Of a DNA stretch of 64,000 bases, positions 11,556-21,511 are shown in pieces. The DNA lies in assembly GCA_032622095.1 (NCBI GenBank), contig CP136069.1, forward strand, positions 163,982,394-164,046,393. The letters are read 5' to 3'. How positions within the stretch are numbered: position 1 is the stretch's first letter; the number at the start of each line of letters is the position of its first letter. The position numbers were made by a program, and so were the translations under genes. The notes beneath the pieces are model-generated. The model saw nothing but the letters and a program-made list of their open reading frames with translations, had not been told where the DNA came from and did no database searches. The stretch comes from Siphonodentalium dalli. Taxonomy: Eukaryota > Mollusca > Scaphopoda > Gadilida > Siphonodentaliidae.

Positions 11556-13570
11556 GCTTAGGTTGCAGTGCGGAGTTCTTTATAGAGAGTCCACTTTTAA
11601 TGGTAAAACCACCAATCAGCTTGTTTTACCACATTCACAGATTACTTTTGTTCTTAAATCATTACATAATGATATAGGACATCCAGGTCATGACAGAACA
11701 GTTTCACTTGTGAAAGAAAGATTTTATTTTCCAGGTATCGACAGTGCTGTCGATGATTGGATTAAAATTGTCATAGATGTCTTCGAGTGAAAACTAATCC
11801 GAATTTCAGAGCCCCTTTAGTATCCATCACTAGTTCTCAACCTCTTGAACTTGTTTGTATTGATTTTCTTACTCTTGATTGTTCTAAAGGTGGTTACCAA
11901 TATGTTCTTGTTATTACAGATAATTTTACTAAATATGCACAGGCTTATCCTACAAGGAACATGACTGCAAAGACTACTGCTGATGTATTGTTTAACATTT
12001 CTTTATTCATTATGGTTATCCTCAACGTATTCATAGTGATCAAGGTGCTAATTTTGAATCTCAACTTATTTCTGAACTTTGTCAGCTTTGCGGCATCAAG
12101 AAGTCCCGAACTACTCCTTATCATCCGATGGGGAATGGTGTTACAGAGCGATTTAATCGCACACTTATTAGTATGTTAGGTACTCTTAACCCTGACCAGA
12201 AACATGATTGGAAATCTCACATAGGTCCTCTTGTTCATGCTTACAATTGTACTAGGCATGAAACTACTGGTTTTGCTCCCTTTCAATTCATGTTCGGAAG
12301 AGAACCACGGTTACCCCTTGATATTTTATTTGGTCTGAATAAACCTGATTCTGATCAAACTTCTTACTGTGATTATGTTTCAGATCTTAGGCAAAGACTT
12401 TCTGATTCTTACAGATTAGCATCCAAATCTATGTCTGGTGCTCAGAGTGGAAATGCCAAATATTATAATCGAAAGCTTCATGGTGCAACTGTACATGTAG
12501 GTGACAGAGTCTTAGTAAAGACATTAGCTTTCGAAGGCAGACATAACTTGGCAGATAAATATGATTCTGAAGTTTATACTGTTAAATCTCAACCCAATTC
12601 TGACAGTCCTGTTTTTAATTTAGAAGGTGACAGTGGAAAGCAAAGAACTTTACATAGGAACCACTTGTTGCCTATTGGTTCTTTACCCTTTGACTTTCCA
12701 GATGACGACACAGCCCTTAAATCTCCGCTTGAACAGAGAGATGCTGATGCCCCAATTGTAGATCCTCTTATCCCACCTGTACGGCCACCAGAGCCTAAGG
12801 TGCGGAAACGTCGTATTCCAGGTACTGGTAGTGTTACTTCACGTGATGAAGTTCGTGATAACCATATTAATGGTTCAGACCATATAGATGGTTCAGATGA
12901 AGAGTCGGTGATTTGTTTTGTTCCACAGGGCGTTGCAGGTATAAAATCTGCTCCTAATGCAGTGGACAGTTCAGCTCCATCTCGTCGGAGTGACGACTTT
13001 CCTGCGAGATTGGAAGCTGGTGGTATTTCTTCTTCCTGTGGCGACGACCGCACTCAAATAGATGAGTTCAGGGAAGTTAGAACTGATGTCGGTGATGACA
13101 GTAATATTGTTGACATTTCAGCTACACAGGATTCGACAGGTCAACTTGAACTTCGTTCCACAGGTGATAGCAAAGATGAGGCTGATGCGAATAATGATGA
13201 AGTTGTTGATATTGTCCGTGTACCTTTAGCATCTATTGCAGAAGATACTGTTGTTGTTGATGGTAATGTTGATGGTGCGAAAGCGAATATTTCAGGTGAT
13301 GATGGTGGCTCGAGTAGTAGTCAGAGTGGAGATAGAGAAAGAATTTCTCTTTCAGCGTCCATACCAAAACCAGTACCTAGAAAATCTAGCAGAGCAAAGA
13401 AACCTCCATCATGGATGGGTGATTATATTTCAAATAATATTCAGCCCATTTCAGGTGGAAAAGATGAATATAAGAATCAGCTTTTGCGTAAGCTTATGGA
13501 AACTCAGATTTGCACCAAGGTAGCTCCAGATGTTCTTCAGTCCATTCTGAAGACTATCTTGGATGAATAA
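11539..13570 (+). pseudogene. Gypsy integrase with GPY/F-like C-terminus and acidic tail
   Basis: Three open segments (11539-11790, 11787-12179, 12128-13570) carry the integrase. The zinc-binding half shows HNDIGHPGHDRT; its two Cys lie across a one-base shift near 11765. The core shows the first Asp in CIDFLTL, the second in a SDQGANFES-like block after another shift near 12000, and the Glu in GNGVTERFNRTL. NLEGDSGKQRTLHRNHLLP near 12620-12680 is the C-terminal DNA-binding (GPY/F-type) region. The last ~300 residues are hydrophilic and rich in Asp, Ser and Gly, ending in a basic PRKSSRAKKPP patch; I recognise no chromodomain. Integrase would insert the cDNA; the frame breaks mean it is inactive. 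Confidence 0.88.
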
Positions 13571-14258
13571 GATTTTCATTTTCAGTTCACTCACTTATAT
13601 TCAGTGATTCCATATTACTGATATGTCAGTTTCAATGATGTGTGTATACACTGGACATAGGCGTTGTCCTGTTGTGTTAGTTGTTTTTAAAATTGATTAT
13701 TTTATAAATTATGTATTGATATTATGTATTGTTAGGTATCACTTATCATCTTCGTACGATCAGAGATATTTCCACTTATTCCAGCTGACGATTCAGTGTA
13801 GAGCTACGACTCATATGAGGTACCAGTTTTCAAGGAGTTCTATTTTTTGTTGTTATATACTCTGTGAGGTGATAAAGTGTTCCTTTCTATATATGATTAT
13901 GATTTTAACATATTTGTGTTGATTTTTGTGTATTAAATGATTGAAGTTCTCATATAGGACAGCAAGTGTGAATCAGTGGTGATTCCATTTCAGCGGTATT
14001 GTGTGATATATTCATGTTGTCTACTGTCTACGCCAGATAGTGAAGAGTCAGTTCAGTAACTGTTGATTAAGTTGCAGTTATATAATGCTGATATTTGATT
14101 TCAGTTCTGAAGATAGGTCGGTGTCAAGGTTATCTCTGTGTATGAGAATGTTATAAATGATAATTTTCCATTATCAGTTGCAGAGTTTGAAGGTCATGTC
14201 AATTAGCGACATTTCCTTTCAGTATTTGTTTAAATGACATGGGAGTCATTTTTTCAAC
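13571..14258 (+). other. Non-coding 3' internal region of the Gypsy element
   Basis: No coding motif between the integrase stop and the polypurine tract. The open frame at 13623-13922 has no retroviral env-like signal or recognisable domain. Confidence 0.55.
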
Positions 14259-14269
14259 AGAGGGGAGAG
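14259..14269 (+). promoter_or_regulatory. Polypurine tract
   Basis: AGAGGGGAGAG abuts the first base of the 3' LTR. It is the usual position and composition of the plus-strand primer in LTR retroelements. Confidence 0.85.
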
Positions 14270-14937
14270 TGTGACAGTGCTATTTTATATACAAAAGCAG
14301 TATATGCATTTTTACATGCTACACATGTATACTAAGTTATTAAACCTAACTCACTAATATACATTTTATAGCCGCATTGTAATCATTTCATTCCGCGTAC
14401 TTGGTTCATTCCATTCCGCGCTATTCCGTTCTATACATTTCCCGTTCCCAGTCCTGTTCTGCATCTTGCTATTTCGTATTTCTACTTTCGCCCAATATCT
14501 CACCCACTCTATTCTCTACCTTTTATTTACCGCCCAATCTGAGATCTAACTTTCGGACACTAAGGTGTCTTAGCCAATCACAGGTAAGCTTATTTACAGC
14601 GCTTTCTCATTCCGTATTTCGTCACCAAGATGTACACATCGATCGCTATATCGTATAACACTCTCAGTGTTATCCTAAATTATGCATGCTCGAAGAATGT
14701 AATAAGTTTAAGAAGTAATACGTACATACTACGTTATGACATCTGACCTATGCTTTCCAAAGGATGGTATGTAATATTTGTTATATGTTTTTACCCGTTA
14801 TTATAATGTTTTTAATAATACTATTGTCTTCGTTTCGGAACTTTAGTGTTGGCCACATTTGCATAAATATATTTGCCCCATAATGTTTGTGATAGCGACT
14901 GATGGTTCATTTAAGACCCATCCTGTGCTCTACCACA
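14270..14937 (+). repeat. 3' LTR, 668 bp (internally deleted)
   Basis: Collinear with the 5' LTR except that CCCCATAATG joins directly to TTTGTGATAG, skipping about 460 bp. The deleted block is bounded by ATG in both places. The deletion removes the acceptor side of the putative LTR intron. Small additional insertions are present near 14641 and 14719. Confidence 0.9.
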
Positions 14938-14941
14938 TTTA

Positions 14942-15559
14942 TATGATCTACCATCACCACATGACCTCCTTGTAAACCCTCCTTGAAAAGTACTATAGAA
15001 ACACATTGTTGACACCACTATTAACAACTATTGGTTTGATAAGATGAAAGAAGACGCTAACAACAAGTCCTCTCTGAAGTACATAAATCTTCAAGATGCC
15101 ACCCAAGGCAAAACTCACCCAATCTGGGATAACTGCGGTTCTGAGCCCTTTGCAACCACCATGGCCACGGCGAAGGTGAAAATGGCAACAGGCACGTACA
15201 TCCTCCAAAGACAGAAAGCAAGATTCAGCAACCCCATCGAAAATCCGACGTGCCAGCTATGTAAGAAAGCTCCAGAAGACATGATTCATTTTCTAATAAA
15301 TTGCCCAATACTATCAGATGCCAGAAAACCATATATGGAGGCGATTGACAAAGCCATTCTAGAAGACTCCCTATCACTTATTAATCATATGCATGAATGC
15401 CACCAGACCAGACTGCAAGCAGTGCTAGACTGTACAAAATTCAAACTCAACACAACAACCACCAAACGTGTGGAGACCATATCCAGGGGTTTATGCTACA
15501 AGCTTCACAGACAACGTCTACTCATCCTCACAGCAAATAAAGAAGACAACGCACCTTAG
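14942..15559 (+). pseudogene. Non-LTR reverse transcriptase, C-terminal zinc-finger part
   Basis: Continuation of the interrupted LINE protein. The open part (15044-15559, extendable upstream to about 15000) ends at TAG. It contains CQLCKKAPEDMIHFLINC, a C-x2-C-x8-H-x4-C finger seen at the C-terminus of many LINE reverse transcriptases. Stops between 14942 and 15000 confirm decay. The tail of about 220 bp has no coding signal and finishes in a short GGTAA-type simple repeat. Confidence 0.82.
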
Positions 15560-15789
15560 CTAATCGGGACTGTCTAAACACTATGTAAATAATTCCTCAG
15601 TATACTCCAGTCAACAAAATCTACAAACTCATGAAAACCCCACTGTTCAACCGAGACGACCTCACATAGATGTGTATATATCAAAGTAATAGGACTATTA
15701 ACGCCTCCCCGAATGCGGTTCTCCTGCAAGAGGAGGTACCTACGAAGAAGGTAAGGTAAAGGTACAGGTTAAAGTGGCTTAAAATGCTT

Positions 15790-16488
15790 TCACATGCAGA
15801 TATCTATATTTGGGCCGAGATATCGTACATATGTTGGCCATTGTGCTTTTGCTGTTTATATTTATTCAAAAAGCAAAATTGCACCGAGAGGCTTACGTAG
15901 TGCATTTATCTCCCCATTTGCACTGAGAGGCCCCGAATTGGGTTGGGCAGCGCGAGGCTGTGATATATCAACAGGACAGGGCTACAGACAGCTGCTATCC
16001 ATATATTTTTCATAGTGACATGCGTTTACTTTCTAGATGGCCACAAGGGGATATCTCGTCCTCTATGTAAACGACTGATATCTGACTTGACTGGAGCTCC
16101 CGTGGGGGGATTTGTACAAATTTTATATCGATCAGAACAAGAATTCTGTGAGTTGATGCTTGTCTTACGCACATATGTAGACCGCATCACGAGATATGAT
16201 CATCTATTAGGACGATTCGCGAAGGGAATTACCGATTCTATGACAGATTGGGTATCAACGTGAAATATGAAACCCTCACACAGCCATTGGAAACTGCACG
16301 AACATGCCACATATACTACCATTATCAGTACAACCCAGGGACGCAACTATATTGTGAATGGGCTGGGTGTTGTCACAAACTGTTGCAGATTATTTGTATA
16401 GGATTTTCGTTGGAGGTGGGGGGGGGGGGTGTCCAACTTTGAATGTCCAACTTCACCGTTTTGAAGACCAAAATGACATACATGTACT
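15790..16488. other. Unassigned non-coding DNA
   Basis: No domain or repeat recognised. A G run interrupted once lies at about 16415-16430. Confidence 0.45.
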
Positions 16489-16922
16489 CAAGCCTGCAAA
16501 TAGTGTTTGTCATTTGCAGAATGAGGTCCACATTGAGTGAATATAGTGACGGTATCCCACATAGCGGGCTAGCATAACACAATTCATCATATGTGGACCT
16601 CATTCTGCTGAGACCTCAACTGCTATGGGAGACATTGGATACGATTGTAGTTCCCCAGTTGAAGTTGCTGATGTTCACCCATTAGTCACCTCGATTGTGC
16701 ATTTTATCATCTGAAAATTAGGGGATATAGAAACTGAAGAGAAGGGAAAAAGTAAATAAAACAATGTTAATTGAGACTACAGATACTTCTCAGATGATGA
16801 GAGCTAAGCCAATTGAGGTCACCAGAGGGTGATTTTGGTGATGCTAGCGGGATATAGCATTAATAAATTCACCCTCTAGAGATCTCATTCTGTAAATGAC
16901 AGATGCACTATTTGCAGGCTTG
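16489..16922. mobile_element. Family B element (434 bp)
   Basis: Ends are CAAGCCTGCAAATAGTGT and GCACTATTTGCAGGCTTG. Just inside each end are GCAGAATGAGGTC-type and GAGGGTGAATTT-type inverted blocks and the GCGGGCTAGCAT palindrome. The middle carries the GGGGATATAGAAACT filler shared with the longer family B copies. Confidence 0.85.
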
Positions 16923-17425
16923 GACCAACTGAAGGAAACTTCATTTGCTTCACGCTCTTGAGAATTCCCATCCTGTACTACATGTAGCTGATCCAATTGT
17001 CAGAATATTTGAACCAAAAATCCCCATAGTTGGAAAGTCTCCAATTGATGGCCATTTGTCTTTGATACTATTAAAACTTTTGATCAAAGTGTGGGGAGTA
17101 TACATTCACCCACCCTTGTCACCATATCCATATTATTTTGCCCACTGGCAATTTAACAATATGAGAAAACATTGCTTACCCTGTGCCAATAGATTTCACA
17201 TGGGTATTGCGGTTTACCAACATGAGTAAATGTTAAGCTGAAATTAATAGAGCTTTTCTTGTTATCATATGTTATTATATATTGACAGGGTGTCATGACT
17301 AACAAGAGCATCGCTAGGGCGTGGCAAAATACGCCCTTTAGCTATTTCTAATTGTACTACCGCAAAATAAAATAATACTTTGGGCTTACATTTGATGAAT
17401 ATCTGATATACGCCGAATTTCAATG
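16923..17425. other. Unassigned non-coding DNA
   Basis: No feature recognised apart from short open frames without motifs. Confidence 0.4.
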
Positions 17426-17429
17426 CCAA

Positions 17430-17992
17430 AATGCAGTCAAATTCTAAGTCGAAAAATGGCTGTAACTCATGTGAAAATAATTAGACAGAACCTATATTCG
17501 AACTTGGCCTGTAGTTTTAGCCGGGAAATACACATACCAGCTTTGGTTCAGATCAAATAATCAAAATTGGAGTTATCGGTCGGAAACCGAAATGTTATGA
17601 AATTGGTAAAATTCTAAGTCGAAAAAGGGCTGTAACTCACACTAAAATAACTGGACGGAACCCATACTCGAACTTGGCCTGTATCGTTAGCTGGAAAATA
17701 CACATACCAACTTTGGTTTAGATCAAATAATCCAAACTGGAGTTATCGGCCGGAAACCAAAAATATTAACAGACGGTCAAATCCTAAGTCGAAAAAGGGC
17801 CGTAACTCATGTAAAAATAATTGGACGGAACCCATATTCGAACTTGGCCTGTATCTTTAGCTGGGAAATACACATACCAACTTTGGTTCAGATCAAATAA
17901 TCCAAACTGGAGTTATCGATCGGAAACCAAAAATGTTAACGACGGACGGACAGACAGACGGACGGACGGGCGGACAGACGGCGGACAGACTG
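17430..17992 (+). repeat. Tandem array, ~170-bp unit x3, ending in GACG/GACA tract
   Basis: The CTAAGTCGAAAA block recurs at 17444, 17614 and 17784 (exact 170-bp spacing). Each is followed by a TAACTCA block, CGAACTTGGCCTGTA and TTTGGTTCAGATCAAATAAT-like blocks. The array stops at a (GGAC/AGAC)n tract at 17941-17990. Arrays with related wording and a similar tract lie at 27222, 29715 and 49733. Confidence 0.85.
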
Positions 17993-18109
17993 ATTACAAT
18001 ATACGACCTTTTTTCAAAAAGGACGTATAAAAACCGCCTGCAGCAGCTAGGATCGAGATCAGCCCAGACTGGCCACATGGGGTATAAACAGGATTTTAGA
18101 GACCAGAAC

Positions 18110-18560
18110 AGTGCAGGATCTCACTGTCACTTTTCACAGCTGGTCACATGCAGGGATGCAGTGACAGGGGTTTGGGTGTACGTACATATATTTATATTGC
18201 ATGGGACACTGTCAGGTATGTTTAAACATTTTATGAGCATGTTCTCAAGACTGGTCACAATTAGGGACCTGACAACTGCCAACATGGTTACTGTCTGGTC
18301 TATTTGAACAGTTCATTCACATGTTTTCAAGACTGGTGGCTTGTAGGGATGCAGCGACAGTTGGTTTGGGCCGTTGGGTGTACCTACTTATATTGCATGG
18401 GACAGTCAGGTCTGTTGGAACACTTCATGTTCTCAAGACTTGTCACATGTAAGGATGCGTTGATAGAGGGTTTGGGGTGTATGTACTGATATTACATTGC
18501 ATAATGTCGGTCAATTTGGGCATTTCATGTTAACTTTATCAAGGCTGGTCACAGAGATGC
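18110..18560 (+). repeat. Diverged tandem repeat, ~105-200-bp units
   Basis: TCAAGACTGGTCACA, GGGATGCAG, GTTTGGGTGTAC and TTGCATGGGACA blocks recur in this order three to four times with indels between them. Confidence 0.6.
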
Positions 18561-18769
18561 GGCGACTTCAACCCTCCGTGGATATGGCAAATCAGTACAT
18601 TAGTACTGTTACCTGGGGAAGGGATATGAAACCTGAGGGAATTGAGAAATCGTATATCACACTGTAGCTCAACTTGAAATGGGAATAATTTCATGCGTTA
18701 CAGCCAATGGAGCGATTAGGAATGGGGAAAGTTGAAATGACTAAGTAATACTAGATTATCAACATGAAG

Positions 18770-19660
18770 TGATATATATAAAGTAAAATCCAAGATGGCC
18801 ACTGGCAGCTGTTTTCCAATGAAATTCAAAAACATTTGATAGCTCCCATCTAAACGTTGGTGATGGTCGGCTGAGGGAAGAGGATGGTAGGGTGTGCCAA
18901 AGGATTTAGTCATGCAAAGAGTAAAATTCAAGATGGCTGCTGGCAGCCATGTTTTATGGCTGAATGACCCCAAAAATGACTCGTTCCCATCAACATGTCA
19001 ATATTAACATCCATGACAAATTTCATGATGATCAGACGAACACTCCAGCCTGTAGCCAATGCTAATGAATTGAAGATTGCCACTGGTGGTCATGTTTTTT
19101 TGCCGAATGACCCCAAAATGATTAGTTCCCATCTACATGTCAATGTTAACATCCATGACAAATTTCATGATGATCCGACCAAAGGTATGACCTGTAGCCC
19201 ATGCCAAAGTTTTAGTCATACAAAAAGTTAAATCCAAAATGGCTGCCGGCAGTCACGTTTTATGGCCGAATGACCCCAAAATGACTCGTTTCCATCTACA
19301 TGTCAATAGTAACATCCATGACAAATTTCATGATGATCAGACGAACAGTACGACCTGTAGCCCGTGCTATTAAATGGATTGAATTTTTAAATACAAGATG
19401 GCCACTGGCAGCCATGTTTTTTTGCCGAATGACACCAAAATGACTCGTTCCCATCCAATCGGAAACCTCGGTACTTTCCGTCGATTCCTCGGATTCGACG
19501 AGGGTGACGATTGGTTCCCATCTAACTGTCAACAGCTATGACAAATTTCATTATGATCCGATCAAAGGTACGACCCGTAGCCCATGCTAAAGGAAATTGT
19601 TGACGGATCACACATGCACACACACACACACACCCACACACACACACACACAGATGACAG
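18770..19660 (+). repeat. Tandem array, ~150-bp unit x5, ending in a CA microsatellite
   Basis: AAGATGGCCACTGGCAGC-like, GAATGACCCCAAAATGA and GACAAATTTCATGATGATC blocks recur about every 150-160 bp from 18780 to 19600. The array is followed at about 19614-19652 by (CA)n with one CCC interruption. Confidence 0.8.
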
Positions 19661-19829
19661 ATACCAAGCCATGGCAATAGCTGAAACTTTACATAGTAAA
19701 GTTGAGCTAAACAAAATGTTTGGTCACATCATAATATCACAGATTTATGAAACTTTAACTAATGTTTTCAACTTGGAACTATATTTTCCCACGGTGTTAC
19801 TGTAATGCGACACAAGCATTGTAGTCCCT

Positions 19830-20081
19830 AAGCCTTGAAATAGTGTGTCTGTCATTTGCAGAATGAGGTTCCCATAGGGTGAATTTAGTGATGCTACCCC
19901 GCATAGCGGGCTAGCATCACCAAATTCACCCTCTGGGAACCTCATTCTGCTGAGGTTTAAGCAGAATGAGGTCCCCAGAGGGTGAATTGGTGATGCTAGC
20001 CCACTATGCGGGGTAGCATCACTAAACTCACCCTCTGGGGACCTCATTCTGCAAATGACAGACACACTATTTCAAGGCTTG
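19830..20081. mobile_element. Family B element with 9-bp flanking duplication
   Basis: Ends are AAGCCTTGAAATAGTGTGTC and its complement. GTAGTCCCT lies immediately outside both ends (19821-19829, 20082-20090). Inside are two back-to-back GAGGTCCCCAGAGGGTGAAT-type palindromes, so the whole element can fold on itself. Confidence 0.9.
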
Positions 20082-20090
20082 GTAGTCCCT

Positions 20091-20890
20091 ACTGTAGGTA
20101 TATCACTTTGCTGTTCAAAACATATGGGAAACATGCCTTTATTCCTACAGTGGCGATTATCAACTGGAACATGATCATAATATAAATAATATAATATCTC
20201 TTATCACTTCAATAAGTGTAAGTGCAAAGGTTACGAGGAGTATGTAGTCCGGTTAAATGTATCAACCTATATCGATCCCTGCACATGATAATAGCAATCA
20301 ATTAGCCAAGGGTTCGAGGAAAAATAAAATTCTTCTACATTTAATAATTTAATTAGACGCAAGATATTTTCTATTGAGACTACATGTACAAAATTCATTC
20401 TCACAACAGAAAATAAATTAATTCAAGACAAACATGCAAGTTAATAAATAGTACATAGACATGCATGGACAAAACACATGCCAGACAACACTGTACACAT
20501 CAACATTCATTCGATTTATTTCAACCCGCCCACAATGTAGGAAAGACATTAAATTTTTCTGAATGGGATGGGAGGGTGGGAAAGTTTTAAAACTTGTAGC
20601 CTCAGAAGAAAATATCAATATAATGAAGAAATTAACAAAGGTAATTAGAAATTCCCGCGAAAAGGGGGGTGCGTCAATCTAAACCAATGAAAAGGCGAGG
20701 TGTCAATTTAAACCAATTAAAAGGCGAGAAAATATAATGTAATTAACATATTAAAACTATTGAACTATGGAAGACCAGATCGTACCTAAAGAAATTCTCG
20801 AATCACCGTTTGCTAATTAATTTATTTGATGTCAAATAGAACCAATTACTAGATTTATTTTGAGGTCTGGACATTATTAGGTCAAAATGT
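20091..20890. other. Unassigned AT-rich DNA
   Basis: No gene, RNA or repeat copy recognised up to the single satellite unit at 20892. Confidence 0.45.
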
Positions 20891-20891
20891 A

Positions 20892-20923
20892 ACTTACAGT
20901 ATGAAAGAACATAGAAATATATA
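20892..20923 (+). repeat. Partial satellite unit left of the solo LTR
   Basis: CTTACAGTATGAAAGAACAT plus AGAAATATATA is three quarters of one 42-bp unit. The LTR cut this unit, and the rest of the array is on the LTR's right side. Confidence 0.9.
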
Positions 20924-21511
20924 TGTGACCGTGCTATTGTATATATCAAATCAGTATATGCCTTTATTACATGCTACACATGTATACTAACTAAGTTATT
21001 AAACCTAACTCACTAATATACATTTTATAGCCGCATTGTAATCATTTCATTGCGCGTACTTGGTTCATTCCAAGTTCGTCACAGTTAGGATTGTGTCAAA
21101 ATAGTTGTTTATATCGACAATAGGGAAGTTGGTTTATTGACACAATCACATTTCATATATTTATTAATATCCATACTGGATATTTATTCTGCAGCAACTA
21201 CAACATATGTATTTGTTCACCAGGGTCCTTTTTCTCGATTTGATGTCTGATGTTTGATGCTCGATGTGATGTTGTGATGTTGCTGTCAAGCTGTTTATAA
21301 AGATGTGTTGTGATGTCATCCATGTTGTGATGCTTGTTGGATGTGTTCCGTTCGGTATTGCTTGATTATTCAATTAAATGCATGATGAAGACTTTTAAGG
21401 TAGGCTTAGTGTTTTCATAGACCCTGCCAGATGTTTAGACTCAGAGCCCATAAATGTTTGTGATATAGCGACTGATGGTTCACTTAAGACCCACCCCTGT
21501 GCTCTACCACA
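20924..21511 (+). mobile_element. Solo LTR of the Gypsy family, internally deleted
   Basis: Starts TGTGACCGTGCTATTGTATA and ends GCTCTACCACA, like the LTRs at 7373 and 14270. TTGGTTCATTCCA joins directly to AGTTCGTCACAGTTAGG, so it lacks about 530 bp of the 5' LTR, a different block from the one missing in the 3' LTR. Satellite sequence lies on both sides with a duplicated TATA. Confidence 0.92.

Larger units (their letters stand above)
7373..14937 (+). mobile_element. Ty3/Gypsy LTR retrotransposon, decayed, inserted in the LINE
   Basis: Both LTRs begin TGTGACAGTGCTATTTTATA and end CTCTACCACA. TTTA flanks both sides (7369-7372 and 14938-14941), and LINE sequence resumes directly outside. The internal order is primer site, gag zinc knuckle, protease, reverse transcriptase, RNase H, integrase. 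That order, with integrase last, is the Ty3/Gypsy layout. At least four frame changes and three stops make it non-autonomous. A third, solo LTR lies at 20924-21511. Confidence 0.93.
5546..15780 (+). mobile_element. LINE-like retroelement, 5'-truncated, split by an LTR retroelement
   Basis: Reverse-transcriptase coding sequence (about 5546-7372) and its C-terminal zinc-finger part (about 14942-15559) are separated by a 7.57-kb LTR element. The 3' end has an untranslated tail ending in a GAAGGTAAGGTAAAGGTA-like simple repeat (15750-15770). No endonuclease domain is visible upstream, which fits the usual 5' truncation of LINEs. The clade (CR1/Jockey-like or other) cannot be fixed by eye. Confidence 0.8.

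Noticed and set aside
13623-13922. An env-like gene after integrase
   Set aside because: Short, hydrophobic by composition only, with no signal, furin-like site or fusion-type motif visible; more likely non-coding leader to the 3' LTR.
15044-15559. An independent zinc-finger gene
   Set aside because: It is the C-terminal part of the LINE protein separated from its palm domain by the Gypsy insertion.
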